Shown in pieces: positions 34,529-44,743 of a stretch of 64,000 nt of DNA. Under the pieces are notes generated by a model. That model did not search any database, was not told where the DNA came from, and worked only from the letters and a program-made list of their open reading frames with translations. The stretch comes from Saonia flava (GTDB taxonomy: Bacteria > Bacteroidota > Bacteroidia > Flavobacteriales > Flavobacteriaceae). Position 1 is the stretch's first letter; each line of letters opens with the position of its first letter. The translations under genes were made by a program, and so were the position numbers. The stretch spans positions 620,001 through 684,000 of the forward strand of contig NZ_JAATJJ010000001.1 of assembly GCF_011927795.1 (NCBI RefSeq). Direction: 5' to 3'.

Positions 34529-36613
34529 GTGGCACACAACTGTATTTTTAATCATCGATACTCAAAGCAATGGTTGGCAATAACCATTTTTATATTTTTT
34601 ATTGGGCAAACTTATGCTCAACAAAAAATAAAAGATAGTATTGAAAAGGAAATAGAGGTTGTCCAAGCTAAAAAGAATTTTAGTGTAAAAGATACTACCT
34701 ATATAAAACTTCTTAATAATCTAGGAAAACAACTTAGGTTCATTAAAACAGATAGTTTATTTCTTCTTTCTCAACAAGCTTTTAAATACAGTAAATCTGC
34801 AGGATACAAAAAAGGAGAGGCTCATTCGCTAATTCTAATGAGCCGTTATTACTCGGACAAGGGTGATTATGCCGAAGCGATAAATTACTGTAGGTCTGCC
34901 CTATCCATTGCAAATGAGCTTAAGGACTCAAATTTAATACTCAATATTCAAAATGATTTGGCAGGACAGTATGCCTACATGGGTGATTATGCCAAAGCCT
35001 TAAACGTTTATTTAATAAGTTTGGAATTTGCTGAAAGAGTGGACAACAAGCTGATGCTTTCTATAATTAACGAAAATGTTGCTAACCTTTACGCCTCCCA
35101 AAAAGACTATGATCAGGCATTGAGTTTTTACAAAAAGGTGAAAAGCATTAATGATGAGATTGGCAACGATATATACTCAGCTGAAACAATGAGTAATATA
35201 GCGTCTATTTATGCGGATATTGGCAATTTGGATTATGCCATGTTTAACATAAACAAGAGCATTACTATTTTTGAAGCACACAATATTATAGATTGGTTGG
35301 CATATGCCTATGAGGTAAAGGGTAAAACGTACCTCAAAAAAGAAAAATATATATGGGCTCTACATTGGTACCACCAAGCGGAAATGATTCATGATAAAAT
35401 TGAGGACGATAGAAGTAAAATTGATTTGGTAAATGGAATGGCCGAAGCATATTATGGGTTAAAAAGAGATAGTATTTCAGAAATTTATGCCTTGGAAGCT
35501 TACGAAATATCCAGTAGGATTAAGTTTAAGGAGGGAATTGAAAAATGTGCAAAAACTCTTTACAAAATAAGTAAGAACAAAAAAGACTATGTCAATGCCC
35601 TAAAATATCACGAGCTCTTCCAAGCTATATCGGACACACTATCAAGAAATGACAATAAAAAAGGGCTTACCATGTTAAAAACACAGTTGGCCCATGATAG
35701 GCAAAAAGAAGCTCTAATACTACAAAACGAGAAAGCGCTAAGAAAACAAAGGAGCTATATCTATGGAGGTCTGGTAATTCTTTTAATTTTAGGATTGATA
35801 ACTTTTCTAGTCTATAGAAATGAAAAAACCCAGAAAAAGTTAAATAAGGAATTACATGTTAAACAAGATATTCTGGAAAATAGAAAAGTAGAATTAAAAG
35901 GATTAAATAATACCAAGGATAAATTATTCTCCATAATCGGCCATGACCTTAGAGGACCTATTGCAGCTTTAGAAGGACTTCTAAAGTTATTCAAGGATGG
36001 AGAAATGCATAAAAATGAATTCTTAAAACTTGTTCCTAAATTATGGGACGATGTAAGCCACATCTCTTTTACACTTAACAATTTGCTTTCATGGGGGCAA
36101 ACACAAATGAATGGGGCTGTCACAAAACCAAAAGCAGTAAATATTGATAACATTGTTGAGGATAATGTTAATTTACTATCCGAAATAGCAAATAAAAAAG
36201 CAATCAGGATTGTAAATAGAATTTCCGAGAATATCGTTGTTTGGGCCGATAAGAATCAAGTTGATATTATTATTAGAAACTTAATGAGCAATGCCTTAAA
36301 ATTTACTCCTGAAAATGGCATGATTGTAATTGAGGCTAAAGAGAACGAAAATAATTGGGAAATCTGTGTTCGCGATACTGGAATAGGAATGACGCAAGAA
36401 GTACAGGAAAAGTTATTCATTAAAAATTCAAACTTCACAACATATGGCACCAATAATGAGAAAGGGACTGGATTGGGCCTTTCGCTTTGTATAGAAATGG
36501 TAGAAAACAACAAAGGGGAAATATGGGTGGCAAGTGAAATAAAGAAGGGAACAAGTTTCTTTTTTACTTTACCAAAGGCCGAGGATGAAAAAAAATACAA
36601 AAACGTTGGCTAG
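34529..36613 (+). CDS. TPR-containing sensor histidine kinase
   Basis: 694 residues with a GTG start. A signal-like hydrophobic N-terminus (about 15-30, ending YAQ) is followed by about six TPR units in residues 40-390 (for example YYSDKGDYAEAINYCRSALSIA, LYASQKDYDQALSFYKKVKSI). A membrane helix is at about 411-430, then a coiled coil and HisKA motif FSIIGHDLRGPIAALEG (His472). HATPase motifs are NLMSNALKF, VRDTGIGM and GTGLGLSLCIEMV. The periplasmic TPR part is the sensor. No response regulator is adjacent. Its stop abuts that of bshB1. Confidence 0.92.
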   Translation: MAHNCIFNHRYSKQWLAITIFIFFIGQTYAQQKIKDSIEKEIEVVQAKKNFSVKDTTYIKLLNNLGKQLRFIKTDSLFLLSQQAFKYSKSAGYKKGEAHSLILMSRYYSDKGDYAEAINYCRSALSIANELKDSNLILNIQNDLAGQYAYMGDYAKALNVYLISLEFAERVDNKLMLSIINENVANLYASQKDYDQALSFYKKVKSINDEIGNDIYSAETMSNIASIYADIGNLDYAMFNINKSITIFEAHNIIDWLAYAYEVKGKTYLKKEKYIWALHWYHQAEMIHDKIEDDRSKIDLVNGMAEAYYGLKRDSISEIYALEAYEISSRIKFKEGIEKCAKTLYKISKNKKDYVNALKYHELFQAISDTLSRNDNKKGLTMLKTQLAHDRQKEALILQNEKALRKQRSYIYGGLVILLILGLITFLVYRNEKTQKKLNKELHVKQDILENRKVELKGLNNTKDKLFSIIGHDLRGPIAALEGLLKLFKDGEMHKNEFLKLVPKLWDDVSHISFTLNNLLSWGQTQMNGAVTKPKAVNIDNIVEDNVNLLSEIANKKAIRIVNRISENIVVWADKNQVDIIIRNLMSNALKFTPENGMIVIEAKENENNWEICVRDTGIGMTQEVQEKLFIKNSNFTTYGTNNEKGTGLGLSLCIEMVENNKGEIWVASEIKKGTSFFFTLPKAEDEKKYKNVG

Positions 36614-37336
36614 CTAAATTAAAGCATCGAGCCCATTTACTGCTATATATCGTTCACTTGTAAATCCTTCTGCATACTCCACTCCCACAATTCTTCCCAA
36701 ATCCCTTGCTCTATAACTTACACTATCAGTGAAATTTTTACTACTTATAGGAGTTTCTGGCTCTTTACTGTTGGGATCATAAAATTGTGAACTATATGCC
36801 AGAATAGCTTCAACCTTTTTATCAATATACCCAGAAACATCTACAACAAAATCGGGTTCAATACTTTTCCATTGAATATAATGGTACACCTGTTTTGGTC
36901 TCCATGGATCTTGCCATTCATCGTCCCCTTCAAATTTTGTATCAATCTTTATCAATCCACTTAAAAAACAGGCGTCACTTACCAAATTACTTCCCTTTGC
37001 ATGGTCTATATGTCTATCTACTATTGCATTGCATAAAACAATTTCTGGGCGATACCTTCTAACCATTTTAATAACTTCTAGTTGGTGCTGCTTGTCATTC
37101 ACAAAAAAACCATCTGCAAATTCCAGATTCTCCCTAACGGACACCCCAAGAATTTTAGCGGCTGCCATGGCCTCCTTATCCCTAATTTCAGCAGAACCTC
37201 GAGTACCCAGTTCACCTCTCGTTAAATCTACAATACCCACTTTTTTTCCACTTGCTATTTCTTTGGCAATAGTTGCTCCTGCACCTAATTCAGCATCATC
37301 TGGATGTGCCCCAAAAACTAATATGTCTAATTTCAT
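36614..37336 (-). CDS. bshB1: Bacillithiol biosynthesis deacetylase BshB1
   Basis: 240 residues of the LmbE/PIG-L fold: LVFGAHPDDAELGAGATIAK (zinc-binding His-Pro-Asp-Asp), DLTRGELGTRGSAEIRDKEA, DGFFVND, CNAIVDRHIDHAKGSNLVSDACFLSGL and AYSSQFYDP. It removes the acetyl group from GlcNAc-malate to give GlcN-malate in bacillithiol synthesis. It lies nine bases after the cystathionine gamma-synthase-like gene on the same strand, which could supply cysteine for the last step. Confidence 0.92.
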   Translation of the reverse strand: MKLDILVFGAHPDDAELGAGATIAKEIASGKKVGIVDLTRGELGTRGSAEIRDKEAMAAAKILGVSVRENLEFADGFFVNDKQHQLEVIKMVRRYRPEIVLCNAIVDRHIDHAKGSNLVSDACFLSGLIKIDTKFEGDDEWQDPWRPKQVYHYIQWKSIEPDFVVDVSGYIDKKVEAILAYSSQFYDPNSKEPETPISSKNFTDSVSYRARDLGRIVGVEYAEGFTSERYIAVNGLDALI

Positions 37337-37345
37337 GTATTTATT

Positions 37346-38524
37346 TTACGATTGTAGAACAACCTTTTTTATTGATTTCACCTTTTTTATTGCCTGCTCT
37401 ATATCGTCTATTAAATCTTGTGGTTCTTCTATCCCAACAGAAAAACGGATAAGTCCGTCCGTAATTCCTTGAGCTTCCCTTTTGCTTTTTTCCATTCTAC
37501 TATGTGATGTCTGTGCAGGTGTTAGAATTGTACTCTCTACTCCTGCCAAACTCATAGAAGGTTTTATCAATTTTAATTCTTTTTGAAATTGTGTAGCGTC
37601 AATCTCATTATTCAATTCAAAAGACATCATGCCCCCAAAACCGTTCATTTGAGTTTTAGCAATCTCATGTCCAGGGTGAGATGCCAAACCAGGGTAATGA
37701 ACCCTTGTTATGTCTTTATGGGCATTTAAAAACTGAGCCATTTCCATAGCATTTTCATTGTGTTGTTTCACACGAACACCCATCGTTTTTATACTTCGCT
37801 CCAACAACCAGACTGTATATTCGCTTAAATTACCTCCTAGGTCTATGGCTATATCGTACACCTTTTTCATATGCTCTCTTGAGCACGCCACAGCTCCGGC
37901 ACTAATATCCGAATGTCCTCCCATGTATTTTGTAGCGCTGTGGAGTACCACATCAATTCCAAAGTCGATTGGGTTTTGATTTACAGGACTTGCAAACGTA
38001 TTATCGATCATGGTGGTTAATCCATGCTTTTTTGCAAGGCTGGAAACAACCTTCATATCCGTAATCGTCAATAAGGGATTGGAAGGGGTCTCAATATACA
38101 GAACTTTGGTATTAGCCTTTATTTCTTTTTCAAAATCAGAAGCTTCCCATCCTTCCGTAAATGAATATTCAATTCCAAATCGTTCAAAGTGTTTGGTAAC
38201 TAAGGCATACGTTCCTCCATACAGGGTTTGCTGAAGCACCACATGGTCACCTGCACTTAAAAAACCAAGCAATGTGGTACTTATTGCTGCCATTCCACTA
38301 CTAAATATAAGAGCTGTTTCTGTATGCTCCAAAGCGGCTATTTTTTTACATAGTGCTTCTTGATTGGGAGTATTATAATTTCTAGGATATCTTTTTACAT
38401 CTACATCCATGTAGGCGTAAGAGGTGCTCATATACAATGGAGAAACTGCCCCTTTGTACTCTTTATCCTCTAAATCCCCTATATGCGTGCAGATGGTATT
38501 CAATCCTTTTCTGCCAGTATCCAT
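37346..38524 (-). CDS. Cystathionine gamma-synthase/lyase-type PLP enzyme
   Basis: 392 residues of the Cys/Met metabolism PLP family: SPLYMSTSYAY, ALIFSSGMAAISTTLL, LYGGTYALV, YIETPSNPLLTITDM, IDNTFASP, and the PLP lysine in VVLHSATKYMGGHSDISAG. The C-terminal MSLAGVESTILTPAQTSHSRM is typical of the family. The exact reaction (gamma-synthase, lyase or methionine gamma-lyase) cannot be fixed by eye. Its short spacing to bshB1 suggests a thiol-synthesis operon. Confidence 0.88.
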   Translation of the reverse strand: MDTGRKGLNTICTHIGDLEDKEYKGAVSPLYMSTSYAYMDVDVKRYPRNYNTPNQEALCKKIAALEHTETALIFSSGMAAISTTLLGFLSAGDHVVLQQTLYGGTYALVTKHFERFGIEYSFTEGWEASDFEKEIKANTKVLYIETPSNPLLTITDMKVVSSLAKKHGLTTMIDNTFASPVNQNPIDFGIDVVLHSATKYMGGHSDISAGAVACSREHMKKVYDIAIDLGGNLSEYTVWLLERSIKTMGVRVKQHNENAMEMAQFLNAHKDITRVHYPGLASHPGHEIAKTQMNGFGGMMSFELNNEIDATQFQKELKLIKPSMSLAGVESTILTPAQTSHSRMEKSKREAQGITDGLIRFSVGIEEPQDLIDDIEQAIKKVKSIKKVVLQS

Positions 38525-38561
38525 ACGCTAAAATTTATAATATCTAAGGTACAAAAAACGG

Positions 38562-39968
38562 TTAAATCATAGTCCTTTTCCATTGTCCCTTTTTAAACCA
38601 GACTATTGCAATTATAGCTAAAGCTACTTCCGCCAAAGTAATGGCCCAAAAGACACCAATAACTCCAAAATCAAAAGTAATAGCTGTTAAATAAGCAAAT
38701 GGTAGTTGAAATAGCCAAAAAGCGATGAAATTTATTTTTGTAGGAGTTTTTGTGTCCCCTGATCCGTTAAAAGCTTGGGTCACTACCATTCCGTATCCAT
38801 AAAAAACATACCCGGCCGCCATAACTTGTAAACAAATCGCTCCATATTTAACCACATCAGGTGTTCCATTGAACCAACCAATTATAGTTTTAGCAAATAA
38901 CAGATAAATCAAAGACACTATGAACATAAAATAGGCGTTGTATTTTCCTGTTACCCAAACGGATTTTTCTGCCCGATCTGGTTGCTGTGCCCCTAGGTTC
39001 TGTCCTACCAAAGTAGCGGCTGCATTGCTCATTCCCCAAGCGGGCATTAACGTGAACAACATTACCCTTATGGCAATGGTATAACCTGCCAAAACCTCGC
39101 TGCCAAATTCGGATACCATTCGCATTAGAAAGACCCAGCTGGAAGTTCCTATTAAAAACTGAGCTATTCCCCCAAGAGACACTTTAATTAAATTAAACAT
39201 CACCTTAAGGTTTAGAACAAAATCTTTAAATGCAATTTTTATTCTACTCCAACCAAAAAATAAAATACCAAATTGAAATAATACAGCAGTTCCCCTACCA
39301 ATATTGGTTGCGATAGCAGCGCCCATAACTCCATATTCTGGTACAGGTCCCCAGCCAAAAATAAAAATAGGGTCCAATATGATATTGAGCCCATTGGACA
39401 ATACCAAGGTCCACATGGCCACCGAGGCATCTCCTGCCCCCCTAAAAATGGCATTGATAAGAAACAAAAGAAGTATAGTAACGTTACCGCCAATCAACAA
39501 TTGGGTATATCCATATCCTTCATCGATTAAATCTTGCTCCGCTCCCATTAGGGCCAGTATGTCTCTAGCATATAAAAATCCTATGGCACCAACAATCAAT
39601 GCCACAACAATTCCTAAAAGTATGGCCTGCACTGCAGATTCCTTTGCTCCCTGAATATCCTTTTCCCCAACTCTTCTTGCTACCAATGCCGTTGCCGCCA
39701 TACTTAAGCCAATGGCAATAGCATAGACCAAAGTAATTACAGACTCGGTCAACCCAATAGTAGCTACGGCATTTACACTCACTTTGGAAACATAGGCAAT
39801 GTCCACAATGGCAAAAATGGACTCCATCATCATTTCCAAAATCATGGGGATGGAAAGCATAAAAATTGCCTTACGAATACTCCCAGTGGTGTAATTGGTT
39901 TCTTTGCCGGTAACCGCTGTTATAAAATGTTTAAATAGTTGTTTTAATGAAAGTCTATTTTGTGTCAT
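38562..39968 (-). CDS. MATE-family efflux transporter
   Basis: 468 residues with about 12 membrane helices in two homologous halves. Signatures are IFAIVDIAYVSKVSVNAVATIGLTESVITLVYAIAIGLSMAATALVARRVGE and, in the second half, GMSNAAATLVGQNLGAQQPDRAEKSVWV. It should export cationic drugs or metabolites using H+ or Na+. It is 37 bases from the PLP-enzyme gene but may be transcribed separately. Confidence 0.92.
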   Translation of the reverse strand: MTQNRLSLKQLFKHFITAVTGKETNYTTGSIRKAIFMLSIPMILEMMMESIFAIVDIAYVSKVSVNAVATIGLTESVITLVYAIAIGLSMAATALVARRVGEKDIQGAKESAVQAILLGIVVALIVGAIGFLYARDILALMGAEQDLIDEGYGYTQLLIGGNVTILLLFLINAIFRGAGDASVAMWTLVLSNGLNIILDPIFIFGWGPVPEYGVMGAAIATNIGRGTAVLFQFGILFFGWSRIKIAFKDFVLNLKVMFNLIKVSLGGIAQFLIGTSSWVFLMRMVSEFGSEVLAGYTIAIRVMLFTLMPAWGMSNAAATLVGQNLGAQQPDRAEKSVWVTGKYNAYFMFIVSLIYLLFAKTIIGWFNGTPDVVKYGAICLQVMAAGYVFYGYGMVVTQAFNGSGDTKTPTKINFIAFWLFQLPFAYLTAITFDFGVIGVFWAITLAEVALAIIAIVWFKKGQWKRTMI

Positions 39969-40011
39969 TAGAATGAAATTATGTTAAAAAAAGGAAGTGT
40001 AGATGCTAGTG

Positions 40012-40031
40012 ACCGTAAAAGTGTTTACGGT
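40012..40031. repeat. 8-bp inverted repeat upstream of the MATE gene
   Basis: ACCGTAAA and TTTACGGT flank AGTG, 43 bases upstream of the MATE start codon. No T-run adjoins. It may be an operator for the efflux gene or a weak terminator for the NYN gene. Confidence 0.4.
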
Positions 40032-40200
40032 TAAATTCTGGTCATTTCGACCCCTGTGACATCTATGGTATACATAATTTCTATAACTTCATGATGAAAC
40101 AAAGATGGGAAAAATATTTAAATGAACTAAAAACTAAGTCTTTTTTTTCACTGAATATTCAATCTACTTAACAAACGGTTATTCCATTCCACAGGGATAA

Positions 40201-40959
40201 TTATGGTTTTTTAATTTTTGCTGCATGTTTTTTTATATTTTTTACATAGATTAATTTATGTCTGCTTTTAGGTGTTTCTCTCTGTTCAATTTCAAACCTT
40301 TCTGTAGATTTAATCAGTGGCGTTAGTTTTTCAAATCCATAATTTCTTGAGTCAAAATTCGGTTGTTTTTTCTGTATTAGGCTTCCTACATCTCCCAGAA
40401 AGGCCCAACCATCATCATCTGACAAATCATTGATTGTTGTTCTAATTAGATTTATTTCTTTTTCTGTTATCCTATCTACGGAGGGTTCTACGGATTCTTT
40501 GTCCCCCACCTTTTCTTCTGTTTGTTTTTTTAAAATCTCAATATAAACGAATTTATCACAGGCCACAATAAATGGATTTGGCGTCTTTTTCTCTCCAATA
40601 CCTATAACCTGCATACCAGCTTCTCTTAATCTAGTTGCTAACCGAGTAAAATCACTATCGCTGGACACCAAGCAAAATCCATCTACTTTTCCACTATATA
40701 AAATATCCATTGCATCAATTATCATAGCCGAGTCAGTGGCATTCTTGCCCGTTGTATAGCCATATTGTTGTATTGGTGTTATGGCATTTTCCAAAAGCAA
40801 ATTTTTCCATTTATTTAAACCTGGTCTTGTCCAATCCCCATAAATTCTCTTTATGGTCGGATTACCATATTTGGCAATTTCTTCCATCATCTCCTTCACA
40901 TGAGCTGATGGAATATTATCACCGTCTATAAGGACCGCCATGTTGATGTTTTGATTCAT
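40201..40959 (-). CDS. NYN nuclease-fold protein with LOTUS/OST-HTH domain
   Basis: 252 residues. The NYN (LabA/DUF88, PIN-like) domain spans 1-150, with AVLIDGDNIPS, KNATDSAMIIDAMDIL and FCLVSSDSDFTRLATRLREAGMQVIGIG, holding the conserved acidic residues of this RNase fold. Residues about 165-250 are an OST-HTH/LOTUS domain (LIRTTINDLSDDDGWAFLGDVGSLIQKKQPNFDSRNYGFEKLTPLI), which binds RNA. It is probably an RNA-processing or RNA-binding protein. It stands alone. Confidence 0.9.
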   Translation of the reverse strand: MNQNINMAVLIDGDNIPSAHVKEMMEEIAKYGNPTIKRIYGDWTRPGLNKWKNLLLENAITPIQQYGYTTGKNATDSAMIIDAMDILYSGKVDGFCLVSSDSDFTRLATRLREAGMQVIGIGEKKTPNPFIVACDKFVYIEILKKQTEEKVGDKESVEPSVDRITEKEINLIRTTINDLSDDDGWAFLGDVGSLIQKKQPNFDSRNYGFEKLTPLIKSTERFEIEQRETPKSRHKLIYVKNIKKHAAKIKKP

Positions 40960-41073
40960 TTGGTTCTTTTTATTGTTATTGCTTAAATTTAGGAATGTAG
41001 ACTATGAAACCCTATTATTCTAAACTTAATAAAAACAGAACTTTATTTTTAAAATATAAGGCAAAGTGCTCTC

Positions 41074-44000
41074 CTATTTAGAATAATTCACTCTATAACG
41101 CCACCAGCTAACAGCACCCAAAACCAACACTCCAAAGACCGTATACCAAATAAAGGTAGGGGTAATTACCTGCGCACCACTGGCATAACTATGAAGTCCC
41201 ACCAAGTAAAAATTAACTCCAAAATAGGTCATCATAATACTTGCAAAGGCAACTACACTCATAAAATTAAAGACCCATCTACTTCTCAATCCTGGAACCA
41301 AACGGGAATGTATTACAAAAGCATAGACCATAATGGAAATCAATGCCCAGGTTTCTTTGGGATCCCAGCCCCAATAACGTCCCCAACTTTCATTTGCCCA
41401 TTGTCCTCCTAAGAAATTACCAATAGTAAGCATTACCAATCCAACGGTAAGGGCAAGCTCATTAATGATTGTCAATTCCTTTAAATTGAGCTCCATTCGT
41501 TTTTTGTTCTTTTTATTGGTCAAAATAATAAGAATAAGGGATGTCACACCTAGAATCATTCCCACTGTCAAGGGGCCGTAGCTACCGACAATCACAGCCA
41601 CATGAATCATAAGCCAATAACTATCTAGCACAGGAACCAAATTCGCAATGGCCGGATCTACCCAACTTTGGTGGGCAATCCACAACAACATAGAAGTAAC
41701 GAAAGCACTGGCCGCAATGGTAAGGTCACTTTTTTTACTAAACAGGAGCCCCATTCCCATAGTTGCCCAAGAAACATAAAGAATACTTTCATAGGCATCA
41801 CTCCAAGGTGCATGACCAGAAATATACCATCGCAAGACAAGTCCGGCTGTATGCCAAATAAAAAATAGGACAATAATTCCTTTAAAGAAATAAGTGGCCA
41901 CTTTCCATATTTCACGGTCCTTAAAAATTCTAAAAATCAACACAAAGAACATAGAAAGGCCTACTAAAGCATACCATTGATACAGTCGGTTAAAAATATC
42001 CAGTCCGTTATAAATAACTTCAGTTTTTATTCTGCTGTCCGAAGGCAACACTTCTTCTCCATGATTTACTTGGTTCTGCTTAAATGCCTCCAAAAGCTTA
42101 TCAGAGCCAGTATAATCTCCTGTTTTAATTGATTCTTGAAGAGACATTAAGTAATAGGGCACTGCATTTTTTACAAAATTTCCATACAATGAATCTGAAA
42201 TTTGATATTGCCCTGAACGATACTCCACAGCTGATATCCATTTATTGTTCTCGTCATTCAACAAAGGAAATATCTTAACTATATCCCCTCCCAAAGCTCT
42301 ATTAAGAAGTCCTAAACGTAGGTCCGCATCCTTAAAGTCTTTTTCGAACTGGTTAGGGTTACTTTTTGCATATGCCTTTTCCACGTAAGGGGCCAACTTA
42401 TAATTGCCTTCTGCATCAAAAAAATCAGTGGCCTTTACCTGCTCTTGGTCTTTGGGCACTCCAATAATTTTCCTAATACTATCATTTTGCCCTTTTTTGT
42501 CCAATGCCATAAACTCAACATTGTACCAAAGTCGAGGGTTTAACATCATGGAAAGAAACACTTGATCCGTATTTAAATCCTTGTACTTATTTTTAAGGCT
42601 CAGTTTCCTAATCAGTTCTGAAGCAAAAGTATTGATAGGCTTCATACGGCCATTATCATCCTGAATCACCAAATGGGCAAACTTGGCAGCATGCTCCTTA
42701 GAGGCTATTGTGGTTTGCAAAAGAGAATCCAACAATTCTTTTGTAGGCGGAGCTATATGATTGTGGGTATCGTTTTGATCTTGGGCAGCACCATTGAACA
42801 TAAGGCCAACTAAAAAAATAAGGGTCAAAGCTGCCTTTTTATGTTTTAATTTATCCAATGACTGTCCTAAATCCTTAAAACGAGTCTTACCAAAGAACAT
42901 AATCCCTAATAAGCCTATATACAAGAGGGTATAGCCTGTATAGGTAATCCACTTTCCCCAAAAGTCATGGCTTACAGACAAAATAGTCCCCTTTTCATCA
43001 GGATGGAAACTGGATTGGAAAAAGCGATATTTTTGATGGTCCAAAACATGGTTCATAAATATGTCATAATCAAAAGGGCGCTCGTCTTCCACAGTAACCT
43101 TGCTCATGAAAGAAGCATATCCTTTTTCCGTTCCTGGATATTTCTCTGCAATGAAATCATTTAGTTTTATGGCAAAAGGCAGTTCGTAGACTTTGGAGCC
43201 ATAACTTAGGTTAAAATCCAATCCCCCAACATTAAATTTTTCGGTAAAATTTGCGGAGCCCTGACCTCCCAATACTTTTTTTCGTATTGTTTCACCTCCA
43301 ACAGCCACATCCAAAACCAAGGCATCCAAAGAAGCTTCCGTAATTTCTTCTTTTGGTAGCTCCACTACTCCATAAGAACCCTTAATAACAGGGTCTGGAA
43401 TTACAAATTGCATTCCAGCTGTATTATACAAAGACCGTAACTGTAAAGTTTGCAGGCTATCTTTTAGCAATTGACCTTGAAACTGGTCCGCCATACGCAT
43501 AAAATTTCCTTCAAAAGGCGAATGAATTAAATACGTACTATCCGTTTTATAAATATTGATGGCCCCATTGGTTTCCTTGTTCAACGCAAATAGTACATTG
43601 TGGATACTGGCAACTTGTCCATTTTCCAAAAAGTGTTCATGGCGCTGCCCATCACCCGCTTCTACAATTTTTAAATATTCCTTCCCATTTTCATTCTCAA
43701 TAAGTCCTTCTTTGGCCCCATGAATGAAATCAACATAGGAAATAGAAAACGGCACCCCATTAAAATCCGATTTCCATGGAAGATTGGATTTTAGGGCTTC
43801 TGGTGTAACTATTAAGTCGTCCTCAAGTATTTTTCTTTGAGGTTGTCCTTCTATTTCACCATCAATATAAGCAGTAAGAAAGGTTTTATCTGAATAAAAT
43901 ACATTCTCGGAATTCCCTTCGCGAATGGGCATCATTCCCTCAAAACTTATATAGCGCGTTACAAAAGCTCCCAAAATGATTAAGATCCATGAAAGATGGA

Positions 44001-44244
44001 GAATCAATACAGCCCATTTTTCTTTTCTAAAAAGTCGGTATCGAGAAATATTACCAATAAAATTGATAACAAAGAGCACCATAATCCCCTCAAACCACTT
44101 GGCATTATAAATCCATATTCGCGCAGTTTCCGTGCTGTACCAGCTCTCAATGAAGGTGCCAAATGCCATGGCGGTAGCAAAAACAATAAAAAGAACGGCA
44201 GTTAAACGGGTAGAAAAAAGAAGATTTTTGAGCTTATTAAACAT
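41074..44244 (-). CDS. ccsA: Fused cytochrome c synthase CcsBA
   Basis: 1056 residues. The N-terminal half is ResB/CcsB-like with membrane segments near 15-32, 50-68, 75-93 and a large periplasmic part. A linker with QDQNDTHNHIAPP follows a membrane helix near 470. The C-terminal half is CcsA-like with about eight helices and the haem WWD motif NESWGRYWGWDPKETWALI. The pair exports haem and ligates it to CxxCH sites, so it serves cytochromes such as the one at 23743. The -7 box TACTTTTG (minus strand, 44274-44281) precedes it. Confidence 0.93.
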   Translation of the reverse strand: MFNKLKNLLFSTRLTAVLFIVFATAMAFGTFIESWYSTETARIWIYNAKWFEGIMVLFVINFIGNISRYRLFRKEKWAVLILHLSWILIILGAFVTRYISFEGMMPIREGNSENVFYSDKTFLTAYIDGEIEGQPQRKILEDDLIVTPEALKSNLPWKSDFNGVPFSISYVDFIHGAKEGLIENENGKEYLKIVEAGDGQRHEHFLENGQVASIHNVLFALNKETNGAINIYKTDSTYLIHSPFEGNFMRMADQFQGQLLKDSLQTLQLRSLYNTAGMQFVIPDPVIKGSYGVVELPKEEITEASLDALVLDVAVGGETIRKKVLGGQGSANFTEKFNVGGLDFNLSYGSKVYELPFAIKLNDFIAEKYPGTEKGYASFMSKVTVEDERPFDYDIFMNHVLDHQKYRFFQSSFHPDEKGTILSVSHDFWGKWITYTGYTLLYIGLLGIMFFGKTRFKDLGQSLDKLKHKKAALTLIFLVGLMFNGAAQDQNDTHNHIAPPTKELLDSLLQTTIASKEHAAKFAHLVIQDDNGRMKPINTFASELIRKLSLKNKYKDLNTDQVFLSMMLNPRLWYNVEFMALDKKGQNDSIRKIIGVPKDQEQVKATDFFDAEGNYKLAPYVEKAYAKSNPNQFEKDFKDADLRLGLLNRALGGDIVKIFPLLNDENNKWISAVEYRSGQYQISDSLYGNFVKNAVPYYLMSLQESIKTGDYTGSDKLLEAFKQNQVNHGEEVLPSDSRIKTEVIYNGLDIFNRLYQWYALVGLSMFFVLIFRIFKDREIWKVATYFFKGIIVLFFIWHTAGLVLRWYISGHAPWSDAYESILYVSWATMGMGLLFSKKSDLTIAASAFVTSMLLWIAHQSWVDPAIANLVPVLDSYWLMIHVAVIVGSYGPLTVGMILGVTSLILIILTNKKNKKRMELNLKELTIINELALTVGLVMLTIGNFLGGQWANESWGRYWGWDPKETWALISIMVYAFVIHSRLVPGLRSRWVFNFMSVVAFASIMMTYFGVNFYLVGLHSYASGAQVITPTFIWYTVFGVLVLGAVSWWRYRVNYSK

Positions 44245-44301
44245 TCAGCAAACGCTTTACAATTCTTAGCATGCAAAAGTAAGGCATGGATGGCTAAAAC
44301 A

Positions 44302-44706
44302 CTATTCTATTTCAGAATTCTTATCGGGCCTAGCGTTAAAAATTCCTATATGAAAAAATGTTCCCATATTCCTAGCTCTATTCTTAGCAATATTTGCCTT
44401 CTCTCCTATAAAAAGTTCATCTACTGTTTGAAACCACAAATTTAACCATGCCCCAAAATGATGTTCGTTAATAGCATAATTTTCATCCTTATCTACCAAA
44501 ATATGTTTATGCATAGGACTTCCTTTAAACTTTCTTACAAAAAATAAGTTGGTCTCCCAAAAATCGGTCAGTTTTTCAAAATGACCTCCCCAATCATTTA
44601 TATGCCTATTAAAAATAGGTCCCAATAGTTCATCTTTACGGACTTTTCCATAAAAAGTGGTGACCAATTCATACACTTCCTTCCGTGAGGAGATTTCCTT
44701 CTTCAT
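44302..44706 (-). CDS. Group III truncated haemoglobin
   Basis: 134 residues of the 2/2 globin fold: VYELVTTFYGKVRKDELLGPIFN, HFEKLTDFWETNLF, FKGSPMHKHILVD, HFGAWLNLWFQTVDELFIGEKAN. The His in MHKHILVD is at the proximal-haem region, and Trp in the G helix fits group III (TrHbP). It may bind O2 or NO. It is divergent from the DUF2520 gene with a mirrored promoter between. Confidence 0.9.
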   Translation of the reverse strand: MKKEISSRKEVYELVTTFYGKVRKDELLGPIFNRHINDWGGHFEKLTDFWETNLFFVRKFKGSPMHKHILVDKDENYAINEHHFGAWLNLWFQTVDELFIGEKANIAKNRARNMGTFFHIGIFNARPDKNSEIE

Positions 44707-44711
44707 AACAC

Positions 44712-44739
44712 CAAAATTAGTTCTTTATTCCTAATTTTG
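44712..44739. promoter_or_regulatory. Mirror-image divergent promoter
   Basis: CAAAATTAG (44712-44720) and CTAATTTTG (44731-44739) are exact inverted repeats. Each contains TAATTTTG, a match to the -7 box TAnnTTTG, facing outward. Only five and four bases separate the boxes from the start codons of the haemoglobin (44706) and DUF2520 (44744) genes, so both transcripts would be leaderless or nearly so. Confidence 0.65.
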
Positions 44740-44743
44740 CCCC

